A stretch of 64,000 bases of DNA, taken from positions 1 through 64,000 of the forward strand of contig CAZSWR010000001.1 of NCBI GenBank assembly GCA_964610885.1. The letters are read 5' to 3'. The notes under the pieces are model-generated. The model did not search any database, was not told where the DNA came from, and worked only from the letters and a program-made list of their open reading frames with translations. Each line of letters starts with the position of its first letter. The first letter of the stretch is position 1. Made by a program: the position numbers and the translations under genes. Positions 1 through 9,461 of this stretch are shown here, piece after piece. The stretch comes from CAZSWR01 sp964610885. Lineage in GTDB: Bacteria > Bacteroidota > Ignavibacteria > Kapaibacteriales > UBA2268.

Positions 1-598
1 GTGCATAATTCAGAAAAGTCTTCAAAGCCTTAATCACTCCGCCAACTGAGTTGTTAAGCATGCGTCGGGTTTGCCTCAGGTACAGCACAAAACTATCATA
101 GAAGGCTTTGTTCATCGACTCAAAAGTCAGAACGCAGTCATTGTAAGATTGATATGCTTTGATATGGGAAAGAGCATTAGCATATTTCTCAATTGTGGAT
201 TCAGAGTATGCACCGCTTTTCTTTCTCAAAGTGATGAATTTCTCAAACTCTTCGATGAAGTTATTTTGCGATCCATCGCTATTATTCGCATCGACGGCGG
301 GATTGTTTTGTGGGTTAATGATATGCAGTATATTTTTCGCGAATACTTCGTCCGATAATACTTTTCTGTTTATTTTTGCATCAGAGATGAATTCGTCCAC
401 CAGGGCGCGGATATTCGCGAGTTGGTTATTGATTCGCACGTAAGCCAGTTCTTTGTTGGTTACTTTCTGTTTGTCGGCGTTCCAAGCCACTGAAGGAATC
501 ACAATCCCAGTAGAAACGCGAAGTCGAAATTTCCGAAAATTGACATCAGCAAAAATCGATGTATTTTTCTCTTTCGGATGAATCAGATAGAATTTCAT
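1..598 (-). CDS. Tyrosine-type site-specific integrase, N-terminal part (cut by window edge)
   Basis: Reading the minus strand from an ATG at 598 gives about 199 residues with no stop before base 1, so the gene runs out of the window. The protein starts MKFYLIHPKEKNTSIF. Residues 1-60 resemble the arm-type DNA-binding domain of Bacteroidetes phage/transposon integrases (short beta strands followed by the VSTGIVIPSVAWNADKQKV stretch). Residues about 110-199 resemble the SAM-like core-binding domain (EFEKFITLRK..., a run typical of recombinase N-lobes). The catalytic R...HxxR...Y domain lies outside the window, so activity cannot be judged. Such enzymes move transposons, genomic islands or phages. 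No attachment site is visible here. The family call is by sequence pattern only. Confidence 0.75.
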   Translation of the reverse strand, partial: MKFYLIHPKEKNTSIFADVNFRKFRLRVSTGIVIPSVAWNADKQKVTNKELAYVRINNQLANIRALVDEFISDAKINRKVLSDEVFAKNILHIINPQNNPAVDANNSDGSQNNFIEEFEKFITLRKKSGAYSESTIEKYANALSHIKAYQSYNDCVLTFESMNKAFYDSFVLYLRQTRRMLNNSVGGVIKALKTFLNYA

Positions 599-810
599 AA
601 GGCACCCTGTGTTAATCATATGACACATATTATGACGTAATTATCTTTACATTATTATCATATTGTTTACATTTAACCACTACAAAAACCATCGGAATCC
701 TTGTAATTCCTTATTACACCAATATATTAGTAAATATCAGTAAAATACTGTAAAAAGACATATTCTCTTCGGAAGTGTGGCACGTCTTAGTAAAATGATA
801 AACCTTACAA

Positions 811-1320
811 TCAACCCTTGCCGGTTGCCTTTGCAATCATGTCTGGGACTTGGGCTGGCTTGACGTTGCTGAAGACTTGGTTGTTGATGAGTACGACCGG
901 GGCCAGGGCGCATACGCCAATGCAGCGAGTGCCCTCGAGCGAAAACATGCCATCGTTGGACGTTTCGCCCAGAGTTATGCCCAATTCGTTCTTGAATGCG
1001 TCGAGGACGTGGTCGGCGCCCTTGACGAAGCAGGCGGTGCCGAGGCACACCGAAATGGCGTATTTGCCGCGTGGTTGCAATCGGAAATAGTGATAGAAAG
1101 TGGCCACACCGCTGACGTCGGCCGTAGGCACTCCCAACCAATGCGACACTGCGTATTGGTGGTCCTCGGAAAGGTAGCCGTATTTGTCCTGAATCCGGTG
1201 GAGTACTTCGATCAGATGGCTTTCCGGATGTTCTTTGGCCAGGCATTCTTGGACGAAATCATAGATTTCCGGATCTATCGATTTCCTTATTTCTTCAATT
1301 AATTGATCGTGATTACACAT
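811..1320 (-). CDS. hydC: NuoE-like [2Fe-2S] subunit of NADH-linked [FeFe]-hydrogenase (HydC/HndA type)
   Basis: 169 residues, usual length for the 24-kDa NuoE/HydC family. An N-terminal helical part (1-85) is followed by a thioredoxin-like fold with the cluster cysteines C92, C97, C133 and C137 (CxxxxC ... CxxxC). In bifurcating hydrogenases this subunit carries one [2Fe-2S] cluster and passes electrons between the flavin subunit and the rest of the complex in the cytoplasm. It is last in the operon hydB-hydA-hydC; only 2 bases separate the hydA stop from its ATG at 1320. A homologous role in complex I (NuoE) is unlikely because no other nuo genes are present and the partner is a hydrogenase. 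No clear terminator follows it. Confidence 0.88.
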   Translation of the reverse strand: MCNHDQLIEEIRKSIDPEIYDFVQECLAKEHPESHLIEVLHRIQDKYGYLSEDHQYAVSHWLGVPTADVSGVATFYHYFRLQPRGKYAISVCLGTACFVKGADHVLDAFKNELGITLGETSNDGMFSLEGTRCIGVCALAPVVLINNQVFSNVKPAQVPDMIAKATGKG

Positions 1321-1322
1321 AA

Positions 1323-3101
1323 TTATATACCTCTCGGGAATCTTTCAACATATTTGGTATGCAGCAGGTGGTGGGCCTTTTCGCTGCCTGGAGCGCCGAG
1401 GAATTCCTCGTAGAGTTTTTGGATGTACGGGTTTTCGTGCGATTTGCGCAACGTTTTGTGCTCGTCGATGGCATAGAGGGATTGTTGCCTTTTTTTGATC
1501 ATTTCCTTGTCCATCGGATAAATGAAGTCTCCGGCATAAGGCAATGGTTGGCCGCCGCCGGCAACGCACCCACCAGGGCAGGCCATGATCTCGAGTATAT
1601 GATATTGCTTTTCTCCGGCTTTAACCCTCTTGAAAAGCTCTTTCGCGTTGTGAAGCCCGTTTGCTACGGCCACGTTGATCTGCTTGCCTGCAATATCGAT
1701 CGATGCCTCTTTCAGACCTTCGACGGCGCGGACATCGTAGAACTCGAGCTGTTCGAGCTTTTCTCCGGTAATCTTTTCGTAAGCTGTGCGGAGAGCGGCC
1801 TCCATGACGCCGCCTGTCGTGCCGAAGATGTCTGCCGCGCCGGTGGAAACGCCGAGCGGATTGTCGAAATCGTCGTCCGGGAGCATAGTGAAGTTGATAC
1901 CATACGCTTTGATCATCCAGATCAACTCGCGAGTGGTGATGACGGCATCTGTGTATGGATAGCCATCTTCGGAGAAGTGCTCGGGGCGTTCGCATTCGTA
2001 TTTCTTGGCTGTGCAGGGCATGACGCCGACAACGTATATATCCTTCGGGTCAAGTCCTTTCATTTCGGCATAATAAGTTTTGAGCAGCACCGAAAGCATG
2101 GACATAGGCGAGCGGCACGAAGACGTGTTCGGTATGTATTCCGGGAAGAAGTGTTCGAGGAATTTGACCCAACCGGGCGAGCAGGAAGTGATGAGCGGCA
2201 GGTTCTCGCCTTTTTCCAATCTTTGAAGGAATTCATAAGATTCCTCGATGATCGTCAAATCGGCGCCAAAGTTCGTATCGAAGACAGCGTCGAAGCCGAG
2301 CCTGCGGAGCGCGGCAACTGTCTTGCCTGTCATTGCCGGTTCGCCGGGCTGTTTGCCGAAACCTTCGCCGATAGCTGCGCGGATGGCCGGAGCTGTTTGT
2401 GCGATAACGAATTTCTTCGGGTCGTTCAGTGCGGCCCAGATTTGCTCTGTTGAATTCTTTTCGGTGAAGGCAGCCGTCGGGCAGACGTTAATACACTGGC
2501 CGCACTTGATGCAGACCGAATTTTTCATTTCCTTGCCGAAAGCCGGCTGGACGACTGTGTGCACGCCTCTGTGCATTTGGTTCAGGTTGTGTACGCCCTG
2601 AATCTCGGCGCAGGCGCGGACGCAAGCGCGGCAGAGGATACATTTCTCGGCATCGCGCACAACGGAGGCGTCCGAGTTTTCGACCTCGAATTCCTTGCGG
2701 TCGCCCTCGAAAAGCCGTTCGCGCACGCCAAGTTTGTACGAGAGATTCTGAAGTTCGCAATTGCCGTCGCGTTCGCAGGTGAGGCAATTCTTGGGGTGGT
2801 TGTCCAAAAGCAGTTCGACCAAATCGCGGCGGGCAAGGCGGATGTCCGGCGAATTTGTGCGGATTTTCATGCCGTCGGTCAGCGCAGTCGCGCAGGCGGG
2901 AAGGTAGTTCCTGGCGCCCTCCACCTCGACGACGCAGATGCGGCAAGCGCCTTCGGTGGAAAGTGTCGGATGGTAGCACAGCCGTGGGATGTGTATCCCG
3001 ACGGAATCGGCGGCCTGCATGATTGTCGTCCCGGGGGCAACCTCCACGGAAATGTCATCGATAATAGCTTTTATATTTTTGTTTTGAGTTTCTTTTTTCA
3101 T
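1323..3101 (-). CDS. hydA: [FeFe]-hydrogenase catalytic subunit (HydA/HndD type)
   Basis: 592 residues. Domains in order: ferredoxin-type [2Fe-2S] (C42, C53, C56, C70), His-Cys [4Fe-4S] (H102, C106, C109, C115), two-cluster ferredoxin domain (C154/157/160/164 and C197/200/203/207), then the H-cluster domain. Its motifs are L1 TSCSPGW (305-311), L2 MPCTAKKYE (361-369) and L3 EIMACPGGCVAGGGQP (504-519), followed by the small-subunit-like tail. It reduces protons or oxidises H2. The length fits NADP/NADH-linked HndD and lacks the extra C-terminal [2Fe-2S] domain of the longer Thermotoga HydA. L1 has Ser where many family members have a second Cys. ATG at 3101 has an AAGGTG Shine-Dalgarno sequence. 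The hydEFG maturation genes are not in this window. Confidence 0.96.
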   Translation of the reverse strand: MKKETQNKNIKAIIDDISVEVAPGTTIMQAADSVGIHIPRLCYHPTLSTEGACRICVVEVEGARNYLPACATALTDGMKIRTNSPDIRLARRDLVELLLDNHPKNCLTCERDGNCELQNLSYKLGVRERLFEGDRKEFEVENSDASVVRDAEKCILCRACVRACAEIQGVHNLNQMHRGVHTVVQPAFGKEMKNSVCIKCGQCINVCPTAAFTEKNSTEQIWAALNDPKKFVIAQTAPAIRAAIGEGFGKQPGEPAMTGKTVAALRRLGFDAVFDTNFGADLTIIEESYEFLQRLEKGENLPLITSCSPGWVKFLEHFFPEYIPNTSSCRSPMSMLSVLLKTYYAEMKGLDPKDIYVVGVMPCTAKKYECERPEHFSEDGYPYTDAVITTRELIWMIKAYGINFTMLPDDDFDNPLGVSTGAADIFGTTGGVMEAALRTAYEKITGEKLEQLEFYDVRAVEGLKEASIDIAGKQINVAVANGLHNAKELFKRVKAGEKQYHILEIMACPGGCVAGGGQPLPYAGDFIYPMDKEMIKKRQQSLYAIDEHKTLRKSHENPYIQKLYEEFLGAPGSEKAHHLLHTKYVERFPRGI

Positions 3102-3103
3102 GA

Positions 3104-5284
3104 TTACACCTTTATAATTGCATCGAATTTACATGAGTTATAGCACTCGCCGCACTTCACGCAGTGTTCCTGAATGATTTCGTGCGGTTTCTTGGCGAAT
3201 CCGCGGATGCAGAAGGCCGGGCATCTGCGAGCGCAAAGCGTACATCCGGTGCATTTGTCCGGTATGATTGTGTATGTGATGAGTTTGGAGCATTTCTGGG
3301 TGGGGCAGCGCTTTTCGTTGATGTGTATCTCGAATTCCTCGCGGAAATTCTTGATTGCGCTTAGGACAGGATTGGGAGCCGATTGCCCGAGGCCGCAGAG
3401 CGACGTCTTTTGGATCATTTTGCCCAAGCGCTCCAGCTTGTCCAAATCTTCGAGTTTGCCCTCGCCGCTCGTGATTCGCTCCAATATTTCGAGCATCCTG
3501 AAAGTACCCTCGCGGCAGGGAAGGCATTTGCCGCAGGATTCGTCTTTTGTAAATTCGAGGAAGAACTTGGCCGTGGCCACCATGCAATCGCGGTCGTCGA
3601 GGACGATCATACCGCCGGAACCCATCATGGAGCCGACAGAACGCAGAGTTTCGTAGTCAACGGCTGTGTCCAGCAGTTCGACGGGAATACAGCCGCCTGA
3701 CGGTCCGCCAGTCTGAACGGATTTCAGCGTTCGTCCGTCAGGAATGCCGCCTCCAATGTCATAGATGATCTCGCGAAGCGTGGTGCCCATAGGCACTTCA
3801 ATTAGTCCGGTGTTGTTGACTTTGCCGGCCAGGGCGAAAACTTTGGTTCCTTTGCTGCCTTTTGTTCCTATCCGCGAGAACCAGTCCGAGCCGTAGAGAA
3901 GAATAGCAGGGACGTTTGCCCAAGTTTCCACGTTGTTGATAACCGTCGGGTGACCCCAGAGGCCATGTTCGGAGGGGAAGGGCGGGCGAATTTTCGGCTG
4001 GCCGCGTTTGCCCTCGATGGACATCATAAGTGCGGTTTCCTCGCCGCAGACGAATGCACCCGCGCCGAGCCGCACCTCGAGGTCGAACGAGAATCCAGAT
4101 CCGAGAATGTTTTCGCCGAGCAGCCCCAACTCGCGAGCTTGTTTGATGGCGATATTCAGTCTTTTGATTGCCAAAGGATACTCAGCGCGGCAATAAACGA
4201 ATCCTTTCGAGGCGCCGATAGCGAATGCTCCGATTGTCATACCCTCGACGATGCTGTATGGGTCGCCCTCGAGAGCGGATCTGTCCATGAATGCGCCGGG
4301 ATCGCCTTCGTCGGCATTGCAGACGACGTATTTGAGCGGATCGGGGTTGGTTTCGGCTCCGAGTTTCCATTTCTGGCCCGTCGGGAATCCGCCACCGCCG
4401 CGGCCGCGCAGACCGGATTTCACGATTTCATCGATGACGTGCTGGCGGTCGCCCTTGTCGAGCATTCGGGCGAGAGCCAAATAGCCCATTTCGTGTATGT
4501 AGTCGCTAATCGATTCGGGGTCGATGATTCCGCAATTGCGGAGCGTGATTCGTGTTTGCTTGTTGAAAAACGAAACGTCCCCATAGAGTTTGAAGTATTC
4601 CTCGGTGAGATGTTCGGTGTGGGTTTGGTATTTCTTGTGTACTTCGTTCAAAATGAAATGCGATTCGATGATTTCGTCCAAGTCGCTTTCGCTTCTGAAC
4701 CGATAAATAATGTTGTCAGGGAAAACCATCATCACGCCGCATTCTCCGACATCGTCCGGTCCGCAAAGCCCTATGCACCCGCCGGTTATTGTCTTAACTG
4801 TGTTTTCGGGCAGCCCAACGGCCGCGATTTTCTGTTTGAAGATTTCTTTCCAGTCCTTGCTGTGGCCGTTGCAGGCTTCGGTGGAGCAGATTGTTACGAC
4901 ATAGTTCGTGAGTATGTCAGTTTTTTTGTCGAGCATCAGCGACGGGACGGGATTGTTCCCGAGGACGTGTTCTTGGAAAATAGTTTGGACTTTGTCCACC
5001 GTAACCTGTTGGTATTTCACCGGAATGTGGTTCGGCACGAAAATGCCGACAATTGGCTCTTGGGAGCAACGTCCGGTGCATCCGGTTTGTTTGATGACGA
5101 TATCGTCTCGGCGAGTTGCCTTAATCAGCTTTTCGAACTCCACCCAGACGGCCTCCGCTCCGGCAGCATTTTCGCAAGTGGCGCTTCCCACTTGGATAAT
5201 GATTTTGCCGTGTTGGTTGGCGTCCGTCGAGGCAGGATTGATCTGCTTTTTCAGGTTGCCGTAGTTCAATAAAACACTTCCCAT
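3104..5284 (-). CDS. hydB: NuoF-like flavoprotein subunit of bifurcating [FeFe]-hydrogenase, with two N-terminal thioredoxin-like domains
   Basis: 726 residues, about 100 longer than Thermotoga HydB. Residues about 25-110 form a thioredoxin-like ferredoxin region with C37, C69 and C73. Residues about 125-210 form a second such region with C133, C138, C170 and C174. The NuoF core follows: glycine-rich FMN/NADH loop GLRGRGGGGFPTG (291-303), CNADEGDPGAF (322-332), GAGAFVCGEETAL (407-419), and the N3-type [4Fe-4S] site C584, C587, C590, C630. The C-terminus has two ferredoxin clusters (C678/681/684/688 and C708/711/714/718). It oxidises or reduces NAD(H) with FMN and links to ferredoxin. First gene of hydBAC; ATG at 5284 is preceded by a GGAG site. 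The doubled N-terminal domain is unusual and may add a cluster. Confidence 0.94.
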   Translation of the reverse strand: MGSVLLNYGNLKKQINPASTDANQHGKIIIQVGSATCENAAGAEAVWVEFEKLIKATRRDDIVIKQTGCTGRCSQEPIVGIFVPNHIPVKYQQVTVDKVQTIFQEHVLGNNPVPSLMLDKKTDILTNYVVTICSTEACNGHSKDWKEIFKQKIAAVGLPENTVKTITGGCIGLCGPDDVGECGVMMVFPDNIIYRFRSESDLDEIIESHFILNEVHKKYQTHTEHLTEEYFKLYGDVSFFNKQTRITLRNCGIIDPESISDYIHEMGYLALARMLDKGDRQHVIDEIVKSGLRGRGGGGFPTGQKWKLGAETNPDPLKYVVCNADEGDPGAFMDRSALEGDPYSIVEGMTIGAFAIGASKGFVYCRAEYPLAIKRLNIAIKQARELGLLGENILGSGFSFDLEVRLGAGAFVCGEETALMMSIEGKRGQPKIRPPFPSEHGLWGHPTVINNVETWANVPAILLYGSDWFSRIGTKGSKGTKVFALAGKVNNTGLIEVPMGTTLREIIYDIGGGIPDGRTLKSVQTGGPSGGCIPVELLDTAVDYETLRSVGSMMGSGGMIVLDDRDCMVATAKFFLEFTKDESCGKCLPCREGTFRMLEILERITSGEGKLEDLDKLERLGKMIQKTSLCGLGQSAPNPVLSAIKNFREEFEIHINEKRCPTQKCSKLITYTIIPDKCTGCTLCARRCPAFCIRGFAKKPHEIIQEHCVKCGECYNSCKFDAIIKV

Positions 5285-5771
5285 AATTTCTCCAATATAA
5301 CATGAAATTGATATTCGCTTGTACGAATACGAACAATAGTGGTGGGCAAAAAGTACTCATCAGTATGTTCGTTATATTTGTTTCAAAGATTAATTTCGCG
5401 AAAAGACAGTGTTTGCTTTTCAAAATAATCCGACGTAAGTGTATGTAATTTGTTTGAAATTAGCAAGAAAAGGCACTTGCCGAGTGAAATAATTCTTGTG
5501 AAAGTAAATTCTCATATGACCTAATCTGAGCATTTAATTAGAATTGAAAAAAAGTATCTTGCAATTTCGGCTAAATTTGATATTTTTGAACTAAGTATGC
5601 TTGATTCGTTTCAAGATAGATTTTTCAGGGGGTGGGGCTGCCACTCTGTTTTTCAACGGCAGCGCAATGATTTAAGGGAAGATGAATAGAATATTAATTC
5701 ATATATTTAGATAAATGAATATAGAAAAGTTTAAACCTGACTAATGAGACAACAGAATCTCAGGATAACTC
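5285..5771. other. Intergenic region between divergent hydB and the restriction-modification genes
   Basis: 487 bp, AT-rich, without a convincing gene. It must hold the promoters of both divergent units, but no clean TTG-N19-TAnnTTTG pair was found. A weak inverted repeat GCTGCC/GGCAGC lies at 5637-5642 and 5658-5663 with a 15-nt loop; its meaning is unknown. No small controller-protein gene could be recognised. Confidence 0.5.
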
Positions 5772-6569
5772 ATGGATAAAGAAAAGTCATATCTTGAATT
5801 GTTTATGCGCCCAATCCAGGTTTGCAAAAGTTATAAGCCAAAGTTTGGGAACAGCCGCAGCGAAACTGGATATACGCTAAACGATTTCACAACCCTATAT
5901 GGTGCTGATCAGTTCTACTCTTGGATTGGATTAGATAGTCCTCTTATGTATTCTGCACACAAGGCAGCTGGTGGTATGACGTCAATATATCGGCAAGTCG
6001 GTGTAGCATGCGAACACCTTTTCAGGCGAATTCTAATAGATACAACAGGATACACGAATGATGAAATGGCTTCATGGTCATATTCAGCAGAGACAAAATC
6101 CGGTAAAGAGAAAAAACTCTCTCTAGACGGACGCCTTTCTTTTTCTGATATTCAGAATATTGAATTGTTAGACAGATCAAAAGAGTGGCTCGAAACATAT
6201 TGTATGCAAATTAAGGCCAAAAGCCCAAAGAATGGCATCGTTTTCGAGGTTAGGCAGGGATACAAGAGTAAGGACAGCAAACGACAAAATGCTGATATTG
6301 ATAATGCAACAGTTGCTTGGGCTAATGGTTACCTACCAGTATTTGCAATATTTTCTTCTCAAATAGATACGGATATTGTTCTTCGCTATAGAAATAATCG
6401 TTGTGGGATCTTGGTTGGCAACAATCAGAATGATGCATTAATTTCTTTATTCGCGTTTTGCAAAGAGATTCTTGGGTATGACCTCGCTAGCTTTTTCTTG
6501 AGAAACTCAAGCACAATCAAATCAGAAATCAACGAAATATTAGATTCTCTTCTGAATCCACTGTTATGA
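5772..6569 (+). CDS. Candidate type II restriction endonuclease
   Basis: 265 residues. No family is recognised with certainty. The call rests on context: its stop overlaps the ATG of a DNA methyltransferase (ATGA at 6566-6569), the usual layout of a restriction-modification pair. Within the protein, D119 (LSLDGRLSF) and the later GIVFEVRQGYKSKDSKRQNA segment, with E159, R161 and K165, could form a PD-(D/E)xK-like nuclease core followed by beta strands (VFAIFSSQ, CGILVGN). This is an inference from pattern, not a proven motif. No signal peptide or membrane segment. The gene is more AT-rich than hydBAC upstream and the efflux operon downstream, which suggests transfer. Alternative: another methyltransferase partner with a different activity. 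Confidence 0.6.
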   Translation: MDKEKSYLELFMRPIQVCKSYKPKFGNSRSETGYTLNDFTTLYGADQFYSWIGLDSPLMYSAHKAAGGMTSIYRQVGVACEHLFRRILIDTTGYTNDEMASWSYSAETKSGKEKKLSLDGRLSFSDIQNIELLDRSKEWLETYCMQIKAKSPKNGIVFEVRQGYKSKDSKRQNADIDNATVAWANGYLPVFAIFSSQIDTDIVLRYRNNRCGILVGNNQNDALISLFAFCKEILGYDLASFFLRNSSTIKSEINEILDSLLNPLL

Positions 6570-7846
6570 AACAAAGAGCAGATTATACATTTAGGTTTAA
6601 TTCAAGCCTTGGACGGCATGGATGGCTCAGATTAACTCCAGCGTATTCAGTGAAATTAGTGAAAGAAATACTTAAGGAAGAACCCAGTGAATCATTCATA
6701 TTTGATCCGTTTTCCGGAACTGGCACAACCGGATTAGTATCGGCAGAACTTGGATTGAATGCCGCTCTCAACGATATTAATCCATTCTTGGTATGGCTTG
6801 CAAATGCTAAATGTTATAATTATTCCACTACTGATTTGCAGCTGGGTATTGAAAAAATTGATGATATAGTATTGTTAGCCAAATCAAGAATTGGCTCTGA
6901 GAATTGGCTCCCTGATATTTTTAATATTGACAGATGGTGGGACAAAACAACCTTAAAAACTATTTCTGCTTTGCGATATGCAATTGTCGAAATCGGAGGA
7001 ATGCCCAGAATAAATTCTTGTAATTCGCTTTTCTGGATATCTTTCTGTAGGCTTATTATTGAGACTTCCTCGGCTGCCTTCAACCATGTTTCTATGTCAT
7101 TCAGCGAAACCCCAAGTGCATACGAAGAACAGTATATTTTAGATTGTTTTTCTTCAATTGCCACAACTCTCATTAATAGCGCAAAGCATTCAATCAAAGG
7201 TGATGTTAAAATCTTCAATGGGGATGCACGTTCGCTAGATTATATTTCTGATTGTGCATTCACTCATGTGATTACGTCCCCTCCATATTCCAATCGAATT
7301 AGTTATATCAGAGAATTAAGGCCTTATATGTATTGGTTAGGATTCCTACAAGAAGCAAAAGAAGCTGGAGACTTGGATTGGGAGGCAATTGGTGGTACTT
7401 GGGGGACAGCCACCAGCAAACTGAATACTTGGTCTGCATCATCAAACGGATTGCCTGACAAACTATATGGAACTTGTGAAAAAATTCAAAAGGTAGAAAA
7501 TAAAAACGCATTTATTCTTGGTAAATACGTCTTGAAATACTACCACGACATGCATTCGCATTTTTCATCGTTGCGAAGGTTACTTGCGAAGGATGCTAAG
7601 CTGATTTATATTGTCGGCAACTCAACTTTCTATGGTGTGCCTGTGCCGGCGGATGAATTCTTAATGTCCTCACTTTTCACTCTTGGCTATGACGATGTGA
7701 AGGCAAGTATTATCCGGAAACGTAATTGCAAGAAAGAATTGTTTGAGTACTGCATTTCTGCTGTATGGAATAAAACAAATGACTATGCTTTCAATCCAAT
7801 GAAACAGAATGAAGCGTTAACAAGGCAATTGATGCTGAATCTTTAA
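6566..7846 (+). CDS. DNA methyltransferase of a restriction-modification system (probably N4-cytosine type)
   Basis: 426 residues. Motif I for S-adenosylmethionine binding is DPFSGTGTT (47-55), preceded by RHGWLRLTPAYS (18-29, motif X-like). The catalytic motif IV is TSPPYSNR (237-244). SPPY is typical of N4-cytosine enzymes, though some N6-adenine enzymes share it. Motif I comes before motif IV with about 180 residues between, so the beta order (IV before I) is excluded; the intervening part may hold the target-recognition region. It would protect host DNA from the product of the overlapping upstream gene. Translation is probably coupled through the 4-base overlap. Recognition sequence unknown. 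Composition is AT-rich compared with flanking core genes. Confidence 0.88.
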   Translation: MKQRADYTFRFNSSLGRHGWLRLTPAYSVKLVKEILKEEPSESFIFDPFSGTGTTGLVSAELGLNAALNDINPFLVWLANAKCYNYSTTDLQLGIEKIDDIVLLAKSRIGSENWLPDIFNIDRWWDKTTLKTISALRYAIVEIGGMPRINSCNSLFWISFCRLIIETSSAAFNHVSMSFSETPSAYEEQYILDCFSSIATTLINSAKHSIKGDVKIFNGDARSLDYISDCAFTHVITSPPYSNRISYIRELRPYMYWLGFLQEAKEAGDLDWEAIGGTWGTATSKLNTWSASSNGLPDKLYGTCEKIQKVENKNAFILGKYVLKYYHDMHSHFSSLRRLLAKDAKLIYIVGNSTFYGVPVPADEFLMSSLFTLGYDDVKASIIRKRNCKKELFEYCISAVWNKTNDYAFNPMKQNEALTRQLMLNL

Positions 7847-8110
7847 AAATGTTCGCGAATCAAACCCAAGTTTATTATTTCAATGTACTCGATAGTATTG
7901 TATAAATATATACGATTTAGTACACTGTCTTTCTGTGATGCTTTGGAATATCGCAATTATTGCTTCACAGACTTTAGTTTATTTAATATTTTGATGCAAA
8001 AAAAATGTTAAGACGCCGCCCGCACGGTAACAATCCGAGCAGAATTGCGTATTATCTCTTAGTTTTGTATTTTGTGAAAGTGAAAACTTTTAAAATCTTC
8101 GGGAGTATTG

Positions 8111-9400
8111 ATGAAAAAGATTTTTTTAATAATTATTCTATTTGCAACGGTCACTATAGCGAAATCGCAAAGTGGCGCGCCGAGGGTGTTTACGGTCAAT
8201 GATTGTATTTCGAACGCAATGAAGCAGAATCCGCAAATACTATCGGACGAGATCCAGATCTCGGCCGCCGAAACTGGCGTTACGAAAGCCTATGGCGGAT
8301 ACCTGCCAACAGTGTCGGCCAATGCCGGGTACAATGCCAACCTAATCAAAAACGATAACACTCCAAACTCATCCTATAACGTTTCGGCAAATGCCAATTA
8401 TAATATCTTCGATGGGTTCTCTCGCGAGGCCGGCATCGACCTGGCCAAGTCCACCTTGGACGCCCGCAAATACTCAGTCGTGAACCAAAAGCAACTGCTG
8501 CTAATTGATGTATATCGCCAATTCTTCGATATACTTCGCAAAGAGCAAATTGTGAAAACACGTTCGGAGAACCTCGAATTGGGCCGCCACGAGTTGGAAA
8601 GGATTAAAGCACAATACGAAGCCGGAGTGATCCATAATGGCCCCGTCTATGCGCAGGAAGCCGAACTCGGCCAAAGAGAATACGAACTCGTCAGCGCGCA
8701 AAACGATTTGAACCTCTCGAAGGCACAGATGCTGATCCTGATGGGATTTTCGCCGGATTTCAATGCTGAATTTTCCAATACAGGGATTCCAGCCGAAGTG
8801 AGCAAAGAAGAAATTGAAAGCTTCCATTCGAATTATTCCAATTTGAACCAAGGAATCCAATCGGCACTCGAAAACAGAAGCGAATTGAACCTGAATAAAA
8901 TCAACCTTGCCGCTGCAAATTCTCAAATCGAAATTGCGAAAAGCTCGAGGTATCCGACTGTTTCTGCCGGCCTTAATTGGAACTTTACCGAAAGCCCTGA
9001 TTACTCTAACCGCTCATCAGTCTTCAACGTCTCGCTTTCGTATCCGATTTTCGACGCATACCGCACTCAGCTGAACGTCGAAGAGGCAGAAGTCGCCCTG
9101 AAAGTCAAGGAATACGATAGATTCATTCTCGAGCAATCGGTCAAGAACTCTGTTAAATCGTCGCTTCTAACGCTCGAATCGGCCGAAAAACAAATCGAAA
9201 TCTCCGAACGCTCCATCCGTTCGGCAAAGCTCAACTACGAAACCTACAAGGAACGTTTCGAAGTCGGTACGGCAAACATAACCGAGTATTTGGACGCCAA
9301 CTCGAAGTATATTACTGCCCAGATCAACAAAATTAATGCAGTTTATTACTACCTCCAGACCCAGAAAGAAACCCTGTTTGCAATGGGCAAATTGAAATAA
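8111..9400 (+). CDS. TolC-family outer membrane efflux protein
   Basis: About 429 residues: signal peptide MKKIFLIIILFATVTIAKSQ, then two long coiled-coil/beta repeats typical of the OEP family (YGGYLPTVSANAGYN near the first strand set; SSRYPTVSAGLNWNF in the second half). Such proteins trimerise into an outer-membrane channel with a periplasmic tunnel. A TTG codon lies directly upstream of the ATG at 8111; the ATG is the better start. It heads a run of same-strand genes (RDD protein, MacA-like adaptor, MacB-like ATPase and two permeases), so it very probably forms the exit duct of that pump. Substrate cannot be told from sequence. Confidence 0.92.
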   Translation: MKKIFLIIILFATVTIAKSQSGAPRVFTVNDCISNAMKQNPQILSDEIQISAAETGVTKAYGGYLPTVSANAGYNANLIKNDNTPNSSYNVSANANYNIFDGFSREAGIDLAKSTLDARKYSVVNQKQLLLIDVYRQFFDILRKEQIVKTRSENLELGRHELERIKAQYEAGVIHNGPVYAQEAELGQREYELVSAQNDLNLSKAQMLILMGFSPDFNAEFSNTGIPAEVSKEEIESFHSNYSNLNQGIQSALENRSELNLNKINLAAANSQIEIAKSSRYPTVSAGLNWNFTESPDYSNRSSVFNVSLSYPIFDAYRTQLNVEEAEVALKVKEYDRFILEQSVKNSVKSSLLTLESAEKQIEISERSIRSAKLNYETYKERFEVGTANITEYLDANSKYITAQINKINAVYYYLQTQKETLFAMGKLK

Positions 9401-9461
9401 AACCATCACATATTCGGAGAACACCGGAAATAATTATTTACTAATTAAATGGAATACTAAA

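Noticed and set aside
1359..2453. Long plus-strand frames antisense to hydA and hydB
   Set aside because: They mirror the codon bias of strongly supported genes on the other strand and lack any family motif.
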